NCBI GenBank assembly: GCA_036186865.1
Contig: AP025057.1
Coordinates: 29,118,581 to 29,182,580 of the forward strand
From: Eustoma russellianum
Taxonomy: Eukaryota > Streptophyta > Magnoliopsida > Gentianales > Gentianaceae
Length of the DNA: 64,000 nucleotides
Direction: 5' to 3'
In this document: piece by piece, positions 1 through 12,340 of the stretch
How positions within the stretch are numbered: position 1 is the first letter of the stretch
How the letters are laid out: the number at the start of each line of letters is the position of its first letter
Made by a program: the position numbers and the translations under genes
The notes under the pieces: generated by a model
What the model was told of the DNA's origin: nothing
What the model saw: the letters and a program-made list of their open reading frames with translations, nothing else
Database searches by the model: none

Positions 1-1185
1 ATTATTGGTTTGGAAATTATGTGATATTTGAGGACAATTTGGTAATTTGACGAATTTGACATTTTGGCCCCTTTTGGTAACTTGGACTAACTTTGGTACT
101 TGAAAATAATTTTGGAAATTGCATTTGCATATTTTAAAAATTTACCCCTACACTTAAAATATATTGTTAAGCCGGATTGGTTCCAAATAAACAGAGCGTC
201 CGGACATATTGGCTATTTTGGATATAGAGCGCCCGGACATATTGACCGCCATTAGAGCGCCCCGACATAATGGCTATTGTAATATAGAGCGTCGGGGCAT
301 ATTGACTATTGGGGGACAATTCGTAAGTCTTACGGTATAAGTCAATTGTAGGGAAAGTGTTATAGCCATTGCATTACTTTGGACCGTTTTAGCCCGGTTT
401 TTAGATTTTGGACACTTTGATATTTGGATTTGGACCGAGTTTTACTCGGATTTGGATTTTGGACATTGGACCGGTTAAATCGGATTTGGAAACTTTAGAA
501 CTTTGGACTTTGACATTTTGGGCCATTGACTTTGGACATTTGGATATTGCATATTTGGAAAATTGCATCATCGATTTTGGTTTGGACTAACCCTAATTGG
601 ACTTTGTTACGTACTTGATTGGAATTTGTTATATACTTTGTGTGGTCTATTTGCTCAATTTGCTTTTGGATGTTAGGGGCAGAATTGTAAATTTACTTGC
701 GAAGAGAAGCATGCTATTATTTTATGAGTTATATATTTTTATCACACTTGCTTCTCCGTGTATGATCCCATGGTAAGTATAGTGGGATTACTTACTGGGC
801 GACTTGTCGCTCATACCACTCCCTCCCTATTTTTTTCCCCAGATCATCATGAGATCGAGCGGGTTTACGTAGAGGATGACTCAGAGCCAGAGAGTTGATT
901 GATCGTGACCATTGAGGATTTTCTGAGGAGAAGTTAGAGACTTTTGGATTTTCCATTTAGTTTTAGACAGTAGAGACTTAGTCATTTATTCATTTTGATT
1001 ATTCCGACATTGCATTAGATTTTACCTAGACTTTTGACATTCATTTATGATATTGATGATTTCGAGGATTTTTATTTTGACTTCCTTGACGGGTATACAT
1101 TATGTCTTTGACGTCTTGTATTCTCCTTAGCGAAATACGGCGGGTGAGTCATCTCGAGTACTAGGACTCGGGACGGGTCGCTACA
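1..1185 (+). repeat. 3' part of a Ty3/gypsy LTR (chromovirus-like), cut by the window edge
   Basis: The last 100 bases, including the stretch ttctccttagcgaaatacgg and the end ggtcgctaca, resemble the reverse complement of the gypsy LTR that begins at 15778. The stretch at about 730-900 has the composition usual for the R/U5 part of these LTRs. The LTR ends in CA at 1185 and is not followed by a tRNA-iMet primer site (TGGTATCAGAGC), so it is either a solo LTR or the downstream LTR of an element outside the window. A 60-codon frame at 408-590 is only low-complexity (t)ttggac repeats and is not called a gene. Confidence 0.7.
193..310 (+). repeat. Degenerate tandem repeat inside the LTR
   Basis: Four imperfect copies of a motif close to agagcgYccggacatattg follow each other, separated by short AT-rich spacers. 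They lie in what would be the U3 part of the LTR, so they could be promoter or enhancer repeats. No function can be shown from the sequence. Confidence 0.6.
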
Positions 1186-1580
1186 GATTGAGACAAGACT
1201 TGAGAGTCTAATCCTGACCTAGTCCCTTTTTAGTAGAACCCCAACGAGTCTACAACAAAAAGTTTTTGTTTAATCAAAGGAGGATTCACTTTCTGACTAT
1301 GTAAAATGTATATCATTATTTTCGACTTAACTATAACAAAAAAGTTTTTGTATAATCAAGAAGGATCCACTCCAAATAGGCGTAAAAGCCTGAAAACTTG
1401 CTCTTGTTACTCAAGAACTCCACGGTTATGTTCTAATGTGTATAACACACTCGTTTGAGTCAACTCCATATATCTCCAATTTTCATATGCCCCAAAGAAT
1501 CGAATCAAATAGTATGAAAAATAAAGAACATGTACCAGCCATAGGGTTCAATACAACGAGTACCAGCTAGCATTCATGAA
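1186..1580. other. Non-coding spacer with a short direct repeat
   Basis: No gene is visible. A direct repeat around acaaaaagtttttgt occurs near 1253-1292 and again near 1336-1374, each followed by a similar aatcaa...ggat.cact stretch. This is probably old repeat debris. Confidence 0.5.
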
Positions 1581-1585
1581 CTCTT

Positions 1586-1834
1586 TGTTGGAAAAATACT
1601 TAAAAGTACTTTAAATTTTATGATCCAATCATCCACTTCTACAAAACAAGTTTAATACTTTCTCTCTAAGAGCAATAGAAAGAAAGTAAGCCGTTATATC
1701 CTGAGAAGCATTTGCTAAGAAATATACCTTGCTCAACAGTGTAGACAGAATTGCTTTAAGGACAGTGACAATTTGTCACATCTCGGCTGTTCTATATTAT
1801 TGAGTTGCCATTATTCTCTGCAATTTTTTCAACA
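1586..1834 (+). repeat. Left (5') LTR of copia-1, internally deleted
   Basis: This LTR is 249 bp against 690 bp for its partner at 6230-6919. The sequence jumps from tgatccaatc to atccacttctac, losing about 440 bp that are present in the right copy, including the region just upstream of the likely transcription start. The remaining ends align with the right LTR. Confidence 0.9.
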
Positions 1835-1846
1835 ATCTTAAAGCAA
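1751..1846 (+). promoter_or_regulatory. Possible self-pairing primer region of copia-1
   Basis: The ten bases TTGCTTTAAG at 1751-1760 in the LTR are exactly complementary to CTTAAAGCAA at 1837-1846, directly after the LTR where a primer-binding site should be. No complement to a tRNA CCA end is present there. The same arrangement occurs in the related element (9088-9182). Self-priming or pairing with an internal tRNA region are both inferences. Confidence 0.4.
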
Positions 1847-1861
1847 ATTTTGTGATTGAAT

Positions 1862-4800
1862 ATGGCAACTAAACAAGCATCAGTTCCAGACATGTTTAAA
1901 ATGGAGCCATTCGATGGCAAATTCTTCAAGCGATGGGCGGCCAATGTGCTTTTCTTCCTTGAGATGCTCTCAGTTTCATATGTGCTAACTAAAGAGAAAC
2001 CAACAGATGAAACTGAAAGTATCAAATGTGATGCTGACAATACAACTTGTAGAGGACACATCTTGCACTTCCTCTCCAATTCTCTATTTGACATTTATGT
2101 CAAATTCTCGTCGGCTAAGGAGATATAGACAGCACTTCAGAACAAATATGGTTCTGAAGATGTTGACAAAAGAAAGTATGTGGTCCGCAAATTTCTGAAA
2201 TTTCAAATGGTGGACCACATACCAATCAATTATCAGATTCACCAATATCAATAATTGGTGGACAATTTGGAGTAAGAAGACGTCAAGATCGACGAGACTT
2301 TTCAAATAGCCTCCTTGTTAGAAAAGCTTCCATCTTCTTGGATCAAATAAAAGAAGAGAGGGAAGCATGACGATGTCAGGCTAACTATGGATGGGGACAT
2401 CAAGTACATCCGGATTGAAGAGAATAACAGGCTTGATGACAAGGAAAGTGAAGAAGAAGGCTCCCAGGCCAATGGGGTGGAGCACAAATCCAAAAAGCAA
2501 AAGAATTAAGCACAATGGAAAAGGTAAGACTTTTGTGCAGGGACAAAGACAAAGGAGCCTGCTGGGTGTGTGGAAAGTATGGTCACCGAGCAGCCAAGTG
2601 CAACCAGCGGTCAAGTACATCTCGTCGACAAGACAACAGAGGATGAAGAAGTCATTGTTGCAGTCGTCTTATCTGAGGTAAACCTTGTCAGTGGTGCTTC
2701 GGAATGGCTGGTAGACACAGGAGCTACCAAGCACATTGGTACCAGTAAGGACCTATTCTTTGTGTAACAAGAAATAGGTGATGGTGAACAAGTTTTCTTG
2801 GGTGATGCACATGGAATCCAAATTCTTGGAAAGGAAAAGGTGCTCCTCAAGTTACCTTCAGGCAAAAGACTGGAGTTAAGTAACGTGCTGCATGTTCCTG
2901 CGATGTGTAGGAGCTTGATCTCTAGAGTACTGCTGAATAAGGCAAACATGAAACTTGTCCTTGAGTCAGATAAACTTGTATTGTCTAAAAATGGGAAATT
3001 TGTTAAGAAGGGTTTCTGTTCTGGGGGTCTACTTGTTTTAGATGCTGTTTGTTTGATGAATAAGAATCCATCTAGTTCTACTTACATTGTTGACTATTTT
3101 GATATTTGGCATGCAAGATTAAGTCACGTTAATAAAGACACCCTAAAAAGATTAAAGTTTACTAACTTGATATCTTATGGATGCGAAGATAACTTTGAAA
3201 AGTGTGAATTTTGTGTAGAAGCAAAATATCATAAGAAGTCATTTAAATCTGTTGAAAGAACAACTGATAAGTTTTGAACTCATACACAGTGATCTTGATG
3301 ACTTTAGAGTCTACACAAGTAAAGGTAGTAAGAATTATTACATCACGTCCATAAAATGATTTTTCAAGATTCACTAGAGTCTATCTGTTGGTTCACAAAG
3401 ATGAGGCAAAAAAGATGTTCATCAAATATAAAAACGAAGTGGAAAATCAGTTAGACAGGAAAATCAAAAGGTTGAGAACAGAAAGAGTTTGTGAGTATAG
3501 TATATTGTCTCTACAGAAGTTCTGTGAAGACAATGGCATTATTCATGAATTCACTCCGCCTTACACCCCTCAATCCAACAGAGTTGTTGAAAAGAAAAAC
3601 AGAACTCTTAAGGATATGATGAATGCCATGCTTATAAATTCTGGCTTGCCTAACAATTTGTGGAGGAAAGAAATCTTATCAACATGTCATATCCTGAACA
3701 GGATTCCACATAAGAAGAGCAATAAGACTCCATATGAACTCTGGAAAGGCTATACTCCTAACTTAGATTACTTCAAAGTGTGGGGGTGTTTAGTCAAGGT
3801 TGGAATTCCATATTTCAAAAGGAGTAAAAGGCTCAAAAGCCAACGATTGTGTTTGCATAGATTATGCTCAAAATAGTGCTGCTTACAGATTCTTGTCTTT
3901 AGATAATGGTTCCATTATTGAGTCCAAGAATGCAAAACTTTTTGAGCATATTTTCCCTATGAAGAATGAAGTAACAATCAACTCATGATATGAAAAGAAT
4001 GAGTCTAGTAAGGTTGTATAAAGTGATAATAACTCACCTAGAAGAAGTAAACAAAAAAACATAGAAAAATCATTCGGAGATGATTTCACTAATGTCTTCA
4101 TTTTGGAAGACGATCCGAAGACTTATCAAGAAGCAATAAAATCCATAGATTCTAAGTTCTGGAAGGAGGCAATAAATAGTGAATTAGGACCATCCTTAGC
4201 AACAATACTTGGTAACTTGTTGATTTGCCTAGGGGATGTAAATGTATCAATTGCAAATGGGTCTTTAGAAAGAAACTAAAGGCTGATAAAACAATTGATA
4301 AGTTCCAAGCTAGGCTTGTTGCTAATGGTTTCACACAACAGGAAGGGATAGATTTCTTCGACACATATTCACCGGTTGCTAGAATAACATCTATTAGGGT
4401 GTTAGTAGCATTAGCCTCCATTTATAAATTAGTTGTACTCAAATGAATGTTAAAACAGCATTTTTAAATGGAGATTTAGAAGAAGAAATTTATACGAATT
4501 AACCAGAAGGAATGATAGCTAAGGGCCAAAAATATAAGGTTTGTAGATTAAATAAAGCTTTGTATGGTTTAAAACAAACACATAAGTAATGTCATGAGAA
4601 GTTTGACAATGCCATGTTAGCTAACAGATATGTTGTAAATGAAAGTGATAGATGCATTTACAGTAAGTTTAATAATCTTGATTGTGTGATCGTTTGTCTT
4701 TATGTGGATGATTTGCTGATTTTCAGAACAAACATTGATGTTGTGAATGGTACTAAATCTTTTTTGTCCTCTGTTTTTTAAATGAAAGACATGGGTAAGG

Positions 4801-5661
4801 CAGATTTAACACTTGGTCTAAAATTAGTAGAGAAATGTGGGGGGTATATGCTCTCCCAATCTCACTATGTTGAAAAGATTTTGAGGAAATTCAATCACTT
4901 TGATGTTAAACCTGTTAGCACTCCATATGATTCGTCTATGAGATTAGAGAAGAACAAAAATGATAGTGTTTCTCAATGTGAATATGCTAGGGTCATTGGT
5001 AGTGTCATATACCTCATTAATTGCACTAGACCAGATATTGCATATTCTGTAAATAGGCTGGCGAGATATACTCATAATCCTAGTAAAGAGCATTGGGATG
5101 CTCTGAAACGATTATTGAGATATCTAAGAGGAATTATGGATCTAGGTCTTACTTTTACTGGATGCCCTGCTATTTTAGAAGGTTACTGTGACGCCAATTG
5201 GGTAACAGATAATGATGAAATAAACTCTACTAGTGGGTATGTTTTTACTTTCGGTGGTGGTGCTATTTCGTGAAAATCTTCTAAACAAACTTGTAAAGCT
5301 TAATCAACAATGGAGTTAGAATTTGTTCCTTTAGAAATTGCATGTACAGAAGCAGAATGGATAAGAAATTTACTTGTTGATATTCCTTTGTTGACTAAAC
5401 CTATGCCTTCTGTATTTATTCATTGTGATTCACAGGCAGCGATCGCTCGAGCAAAGAATAAAATATATAATGGAAAGAGTCGGCACATCCATTAGAGGCA
5501 CAATATTGTGCACGATTTGATTAGTTCTGGGGTAGTCAACATGGAGTACGAGAACCGAGTTGAATCTTGCAGACCCTTTAACTAAAGGATTGAACCGCAA
5601 AATGGTTCAAAGGACATCTAGAGGAATGTGACTGATTCCATCTGATGTGAACTCTATATAA
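1862..5661 (+). pseudogene. copia-1 gag-pol, many stops and frameshifts
   Basis: This would have encoded the capsid, protease, integrase and reverse transcriptase/RNase H of a copia element. The gag start reads MATKQ, a CCHC zinc knuckle (CWVCGKYGH...C) lies at 2560-2601, and a protease VDTGAT motif is near 2710. Integrase is at about 3090-3880 (HARLSH; PYTPQSN). The RT YVDD motif is near 4700 and RNase H runs from about 5190 to 5520. Stops are visible at 2126, 2765, 4499, 4779, 5271, 5300 and 5493, and several frame changes occur (for example near 2560-2640 and 4440). Unlike the copy at 9188, it keeps the gag middle and zinc knuckle. Confidence 0.93.
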
Positions 5662-6229
5662 CAGGAACCCAACTTACTATTAGTAGAGATCAACGGAGTT
5701 CAATGTGGTAAAAACACGTCATAGAAGAGTTCTGTTAAGTACTATCATACATGTCCCTTCTTATGTTGATGTCTGGGGATAGTACTAACTGCATAGTTGA
5801 GGGTGAGATTTAATTATCTTAATGGACAATTCATAGCCATTATAGATGGTGGTTTGTTGCAGTACACACTTGATGAATATCACCTATATAAGTGTGGAAG
5901 TGGGGCCGCTTCCTATGAGAGCCCGAAAAACTCACTAGATCACTTATGAATCCTGGGATTGGGTGCAGAGCCATTAATGCACCACACCGCGAACTTGTAA
6001 GAAGTTAGATAATGACATGTCATTTGTGTACTCATATAAACAGTAGTGAAATATGTGGTTCAAGACGGTTGTCACCCTATTTCCGTTTATATAACTACAA
6101 ATTGTAGTACCGGCCAGTTCAAGACATTTGTCACTGTTTTGTTATATGTCATTATCTTTGTTTGATAGTGAAGAGATTGGTTTATGTTGGTTTGTTTGAA
6201 ACTATACAAGCTTGGATCATGTGGGGGAT

Positions 6230-6919
6230 TGTTGGAAAAGTACTTAAAAATACTTTAAATCTTATGATCCAACCTTGTATAATGTTATGTGACCTATTAA
6301 TAGGAGATCGGGTGAAGTTTGGAGTGTTTTATGAACAATGGAAGGAAATGAGAGCGTTTCAAACACATGAAACGCCTAATGTAGGCGTTCGAAGTGACAT
6401 GAAGCGCCTAATGTGATCTTTCGAAGTGTTCCAGGAAGTCTCCAGAACACTTCGAACGCCTACATAAGGCGCCTGAAGTGCTGCGTCAGTTCATAAAAGA
6501 TGCAACTTCTGCACTAAATGACATCTCTTTTCAATTTGAACTTCCGTGGTTGATCCTAGGAGGAAAGGTCTGCTGAAAAGGATCATTAAACTGGTTGTTT
6601 GTGAATACAAAGCCTATAAATAGTAGGCTTTGCTATCTTCAACATATGCATGAAAATTTCTTCAAAACTAGTGTAAAATCTCTGCAGCACTCTTATTCTT
6701 CCATCCTTCATTATCATCCACTTCTACAAAACAAGTTTAATACTTTCTCTATAAGAGAAATAGAAAGAAAGTAAGCCGTTATATCCTGGGGAACATTTGT
6801 TAAGAAGTATACTTTACTCAACGGTATAGGCAAAATTGCTTTAAAGACATTGACAATTCGTCACGTCTCGGCTGTTCTATATTATTGAGTTGTCATTATC
6901 CTGTGCAATTTTTCCAACA
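6230..6919 (+). repeat. Right (3') LTR of copia-1
   Basis: This is the full-length 690-bp LTR, TGTTGG...CAACA, preceded by the purine-rich tract. It includes a self-complementary stretch at about 6380-6480 built around cgaacgcct/aggcgttcg motifs. A TATA-like element (ctataaatag) lies near 6612, just upstream of the presumed transcription start. Confidence 0.92.
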
Positions 6920-6924
6920 CTCTT

Positions 6925-8377
6925 TGCATCAAATGTTAGTGGAATCCGACCAGTCTTTTTCTTTTTTCCCTTATCATGTTTAAGCTCGAGTCGACCTTTC
7001 AGAAAATCCCTATCAATGGACAACAACACAACATTATTACTTTAGAGGCTCCCGTCTATAGCGGGGTATGAAGGGTTGGATGTACGCAACAATACTTATG
7101 TGTTAGAAACACACAGATGTTGTTTCCCGATGACCCATAATGAAAATTGCGTCAAGCCGTGTCAATCAACTGCTACTTCACAATATAAGAAGCGCAGCCA
7201 ATTTAGTGAGTCATTTTGCTATTTTTTTAATCATATTCCAAAGTCAAGAAAGAGTATGTCATTAACTCTATTAGAAATAAAAACAAGAAAATCCATACCA
7301 ATGGAAAAAGGAAAAAAGAAAAAAAAAAACCTTCAACAAGATCCACTTCCATGCAGGTTGTCTCCAATCAAAATAAGCATGGACGAACCCATCCTTCCTA
7401 AGACTATGATTTTAGATACATAAATTATTTTGTATCACATGTAAGTTCATTTGATCTTTCAAAAAAATTTTATGTTGGTCATAGATCAATTAGTGATACA
7501 GTAATATGATGACACATAAATTTACCTAAATACAAACAAGAGAGTGATTGTCCAAGACACATATATATCCAATACATTTGATTGGCCTTAGGACAACTAA
7601 TCATGCTTGATCTATGACCATTTTTAATTTTACGCTGATCTATCTTGCAGTACGTCGGATTTTAGTAAACCATCTTTCAGAGTATTCATTATTGAGATAT
7701 TTAAAATCACACCGAAAAAAAAGAAAGCTCGTGATATTTGTATTCTTTTTAATTACGACGTTAAAACCAAAAATATATATTGCAATATCGACATGGAGAA
7801 TGAATTTAAAATATGAACAATATCACAAACAAGTATCCTTTTTTCTTCTTAATCGCAATACATACTATACACATATTTCGATTCAGTATATCATATAAAA
7901 CTAATATAGCATGTAATGAAACTTTTCAGTCAATAAATAACCACTTATTATTTGTGTAAAGATCATGATTGGCATATATTCTTAAATATACCATTTGGAC
8001 ACAAAGATAACGTTCCTTTGACCAAATTCAAAGGCACCTCGTTTGACCAAGAGCATCAATCTTGCCGTTAGCAAAACGGAAAGAAAAGAAGAATGACCTC
8101 TTAGAAGATTTTAAGTTTGTATATGTTGGTGGCATAAAATACAATATCAGGTTTCCAGTATACTTTTTAGCATAAAAAATTTAAAAAACAATACTTACAA
8201 ATGATATCGTTATTTTGAATCTTTGCAACTTTCTCTTTTTAGTTTACAGAAATAAAACAGAGAAAAAGGTGATTCGGAACTTTCAAAATCTTTTGAGAGA
8301 GAAGTGGTGATTTAAGTTTTTCTTTTTAATATTATACGATTTTAAATAAATAAAGTCAAATCGTAGATCCTGTCGAA
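6925..8377. other. Non-coding AT-rich spacer between two copia elements
   Basis: No convincing gene was found on either strand. The 94- and 115-codon frames here have no recognisable composition or motif. The only structure noted is the dispersed repeat at 7044-7265. Confidence 0.6.
7044..7265 (-). repeat. Au-SINE-like remnant plus flanking duplicated segment
   Basis: The stretch gcggggtatgaagggt, then ggatgtacgcaac, then gttgtttcc..gac resembles the reverse complement of the 3' half of a plant Au-type SINE. The homology with 62085-62304 continues beyond the SINE (cttcacaatataagaag, then catattccaaagtcaagaaag), so the two sites share a larger dispersed unit, perhaps a duplication that already contained the SINE. 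Confidence 0.55.
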
Positions 8378-8382
8378 AGGAG

Positions 8383-9170
8383 TGTTGGAAAAAGTACGTT
8401 AAAGTACCTTTCCGTGTGCTCCAAACTTATATAGAATGTATATGAGGTTGTTTGGGAGATTGAAATGAGGGTTCTATGTTGATCTGAGGACGTCAATCTC
8501 TCATTGAGAGACTGACGTGAGAGATCTACGTTGATCTGAGGACGTCGATCTCTCAATGAGGGTTCGACATGAGAGATCGACGTACGTCGATCGATCGACG
8601 TGAGAGATCGACGTACGTCGATCGATCGACGTCAGGGTTCGACGTGGATCTGAGGCACGTCGATCTCTCAACGAGAGATCGACGTGAGAGATCGACGTAC
8701 GTCGATCGATCGACGTGAGAGATCGACGTGCTAGCGGACAGAACCTTTCATTTTGGGTTGCAACTTTTGATCCAAGGATCATCTCCCTTCACCTATGAAC
8801 GGTAAACAACTGCCATAACTGATAGAAAAACTGCTGAAATGAGTTTCAAACATGGTTTTTAACACAGTCCAAGGTCTATATATATGAGATCTTGCTATCT
8901 TCAACATATACAACATTTTTGGAAAAATCTATAGAATTTCAGCATTCTTCTTCTATCTTTCTCCTTTATCTTTCTCTTCTAAATCAAGTTCATTCTTCTT
9001 CTCCTAGAGCAAAGGAAAAGAAGACAGCCGTTATATCTTGGGAAGCATTAGTCTTGTTGTCTACCTTGCTCGTTGGTAGAGACTAAATTGCTTTAAGGAC
9101 AGAGTCATCTTGAGACTCGGCTCGGCTTTGTTTGATCATCTTCTTGCTTGTTTGCCATATTTTCCTAACA
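8383..9170 (+). repeat. Left (5') LTR of copia-2
   Basis: Length is 788 bp against 704 bp for the right LTR. The difference is an extra stretch of about 84 bp in the palindromic repeat region at about 8560-8735. A TATA-like box (ctatatatatgag) lies at about 8876-8888, so transcription probably starts near 8915. The preceding part is U3. Confidence 0.93.
8565..8735 (+). repeat. Palindromic ACGT-rich repeats in U3 of copia-2
   Basis: The self-complementary 18-mer GATCGACGTACGTCGATC occurs three times here and twice in the right LTR (about 13105-13170), joined by gatcgacgtgaga units. Paired ACGT cores are the core of plant bZIP sites, so a promoter role is possible. The reverse-strand frames over this region are only translations of the repeat. 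Confidence 0.75.
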
Positions 9171-9182
9171 ATCTTAAAGTAA
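9088..9182 (+). promoter_or_regulatory. Possible self-pairing primer region of copia-2
   Basis: TTGCTTTAAG at 9088-9097 can pair with CTTAAAGTAA at 9173-9182, just downstream of the LTR. The single difference from copia-1 leaves a G-U pair in RNA. The spacing (75 bases) matches copia-1 (76 bases). No iMet-type primer site is present. Confidence 0.4.
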
Positions 9183-9187
9183 TTTAT

Positions 9188-12100
9188 ATGGCATCCAATC
9201 AAGCTTTGCCGAATATGTCCAAGATGGAGCCGTTTGACGGCAGATTTTACAAGAGATGGGCAGCAAAAGTGATGTTGTTCTTGGAGCATACAGCAAAGAA
9301 GCCCAGATTCCACAACAACAACAACAATGGAGCAGCAGTCATCTTAACAGAGGTAAACCTTGTTAGTGGCACTACGGAATGGGTGGTAGACACGGGTGCT
9401 ACCAGACACATTGCTACCAGTAAAGGCCTATTTTCTGAATACAAGGAAATAGGCAATGTCGAACTAGTCTTCTTGGGAGATGCACATAGTACCCAAGTCC
9501 TCGGAAAGGGTAAGGTGCTTCTCAAGTTGACATCTGGGAAGAAACTGGAGTTAAGCAATGTGTTGCATGTTCCTGCCATGCGTAGGAACTTAATCTCCGG
9601 AGTGCTACTGAACAAGGCTAATATTAAACTTGTTTTAGAGTCTGATAAACTTGTTTTGTCTAGGAATGGAGAGTTTATTGGTAAGGGTTTTTGTAACGGA
9701 GGGCTGCTTGTTCTTGATGCTACTTGCTACAATAATACAAATGCATCTAGTTCTGTTTATTTTGCTGAGTCTCTTGATATGTGGCATGCTAGACTAGGAC
9801 ATGCAAATATAGGATCATTAAAGAAACTTAAGAATATGAATGTGATTTCTTATGATGATGATAACTTCAACAAATGTGAACATTGTGTTGAAGCGAAACA
9901 TCATAAGAAACCTTTTAAGAAAGTTGATAGAGTCTCACAAAAACTTGGTCTAATCCATAGTGACTTAGGTGATTTCAAGAATCACATGAGTAAAGGTGGT
10001 AAAAGGTATTATGTTACTTTTATCGACGATTACTCTAGATATACAAAAGTGTATTTGTTAAGTCATAAGGATGAGGCCGAGTCTAAGTTCATAAGTTATA
10101 AGAACGAGGTTGAGAATCAACTAGACTTAAAAATCAAAAAGCTTAGAACAGACAGAGGCGGTGAATATAGCACAGACTCTTTACAAAAGTTTTGTGAAGA
10201 GAATGGTATTATTCATGAAGTCACACCCCCGTACACACCCCAGTCTAATGGAGTAGCCGAAAGGAAAAATAGAACGTTGAAAAATATGATGAATGCCATG
10301 TTGGTTAGTTCAGGATTGCCGGACAATTTGTGGGGGGAGGCAATTTTGACAGCTTGTCATATTTTAAACAGATTACCCCATAAGAAGTTAGATAAAACTC
10401 CTTATGAGTTGTGGAAAGGCTATGCTCCCAACCTAAGTTACTTGAAAGTGTGGGGGTGTCTAGCCAAAGTTGGGGTTCCAGATTTTAAGAAAAGTAAGAT
10501 CGGGTCTAAGACAAGAGATTGTGTGTTCATCGGGTATGCTCAGAATAGTGCAGCCTATAGATTCATGACTACAGATAATGGTGCTATATTAGAATCTAAA
10601 GATGCTGAATTTTTTGAGCATATATTTCCTATGAACAAACAATCCATTGGTGTGTCTAAATTTGAGACAGGTGAGTCGAGTAAATCCATAGTTGAACAAG
10701 AGATTGATGAACCTAGACGAAGTAAGAGACAAAGAACAGAGAAGTCATTTGGAAGTGACTTCATAACAGCCTTCATTTTAGAGGATGATCCCAAAACTTA
10801 CGGAGAAGCGGTTAGATCGATAGATTCTAAGTTTTGGAAGGAAGCCATAGATAGTGAACTTGAATCTATACTAAGTAATAATACTTGGGAGTTAGTGGAC
10901 TTGCCTAGAGGGTGTAAACCTATCAGTTGTAAGTGGGTCTTTAGGAAGAAACTAAAGGCGGATGGAACAATTGATAAGTTTAAGGCTAGGCTTGTCGCAA
11001 AAGGGTTCACACAACAAGAATGAATTGACTTCTTTGACACTTACTCACCGGTTGCTAGGATCACTACGATTAGAGTCCTAGTAGCACTTGTCTCCATTCA
11101 CAAGCTTGTTATTCATCAAATGGATGTGAAAACAGCTTTCTTAAATGGAGACTTAGAAGAAAAGATCTATATGAAACAACCGGAGGGTATGATAGTCAAA
11201 GGTCAGGAGCACAAAGTGTGTAGGCTTAAGAAGTCTTTGTACGGTCTTAAGCAAGCACCTAAACAATGGCACGAGAAGTTTGATAACGCATTAGTGTCAA
11301 ATGGTTATATAGTAAATGAAAGTGACCGTTGTGTGTATAGTAAGTTTAATGATTGTGATGGTGTCATTATTTGCCTTTATGTTGATGATATGTTGATTTT
11401 TGGAACCAACATAAATGTTGTTAATGATACAAAATCATTTTTATCTACTTTGTTTGATATGAAAGACATGGGGAAGGCGGACTTAATTCTTGGTCTTAAG
11501 TTAATAGAGAAATGTGGGGGTTATTTACTTTCTCAAGAACATTATGTGGAGAAAATGTTGAGAAAGTTTAATCACTACGATGTAAAGCCAGTAAGTACGC
11601 CTTATGACTCGCATGTTACTTTGACCAAAAACAAATGTGATAGTGTATCTCAATATGAATATGCTAGGATAATTGGTAGTGTAATGTACTTGATGAACTG
11701 CACTAGGCCTGACATTGCATATTCTGTGAATAGGCTTGCACGATACACTCATAACCCAAATGAGAGTCATTGGTGTGCATTAAGACGTTTGTTAAAGTAT
11801 CTTAAAGGAACAATGAATTTAGGACTCATGTTTACAGGGTCACCTGCTGTTTTAGAAGGCTATTGTGATGCTAATTGGGTGACCGATAATGATGAAATAA
11901 ACTCCACTAGTGGATATGTTTTCACATTGGGTGGTGGAGCTATTTATTGGAAATCATGTAAACAAACTTGTAGTGCAAAATCTACAATGGAGTCTGAATT
12001 TATTGCCTTAGAACTTGCTAGTACAGAAGCCGAGTGGTTAAGGAATTTACTTGTTGATATTCCTTTATGGTCTAAACCTATGCCTTCTGTATCTATTCAT

Positions 12101-12340
12101 TGTGATTCTCAGGCTGCGATTGCACGTGCAAGGAACAAGATATACAATGGGAAGAGCCGGCACATCCGTTTAAGGCACAACATTGTGCGTGATTTGATTA
12201 GTTCTGGGGTGGTTAACTTGGAGTTTGTAAGAACCAAGTTTAACCTTGCAGACCCCTTAACTAAAGGACTAAACAAGAAGTTAGTCTACGAAACATCGAG
12301 GGGGATGGGACTTATTCCATCTGTAGAGAATTCTTCGTGA
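9188..12340 (+). pseudogene. copia-2 gag-pol: gag mostly deleted, one stop codon in pol
   Basis: The frame starts MASNQ at 9188. The first 35 or so residues match the gag start of copia-1, then the sequence jumps over the rest of gag and the zinc knuckle into the protease region, with a run of asparagines at the join. The protease triad D68-T69-G70 is intact. Integrase follows (HARLGH, CEHC, TDRGGEY, PYTPQSNGVAERKN), then RT with WVFRKKLKADG, MDVKTAFLNG and YVDDML. RNase H has the DANW, E and D residues, and the frame ends at 12340. A TGA at 11021-11023 replaces a conserved glycine in FTQQEGIDF and is the only break in pol. The second open part is 11120-12340. RT chemistry is family knowledge; loss of gag and the stop make this copy non-autonomous. 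Confidence 0.95.

Larger units (their letters stand above)
1586..6919 (+). mobile_element. Degraded Ty1/copia retrotransposon (copia-1)
   Basis: The element is bounded by LTRs that start TGTTGGAAAA and end CAACA. The 5-bp target duplication CTCTT lies at 1581-1585 and 6920-6924. A polypurine tract (atcatgtgggggat) precedes the right LTR. Internal order is gag, protease, integrase, reverse transcriptase, RNase H, which is the copia order. It is related to the element at 8383-13618 in LTR ends, leader and protein. Many stops and frameshifts show that it is an old, dead copy. The usual iMet primer site is absent just after the left LTR. Confidence 0.95.

Noticed and set aside
408..590. 60-codon plus-strand frame
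   Set aside because: Low-complexity ttggac-type LTR sequence.
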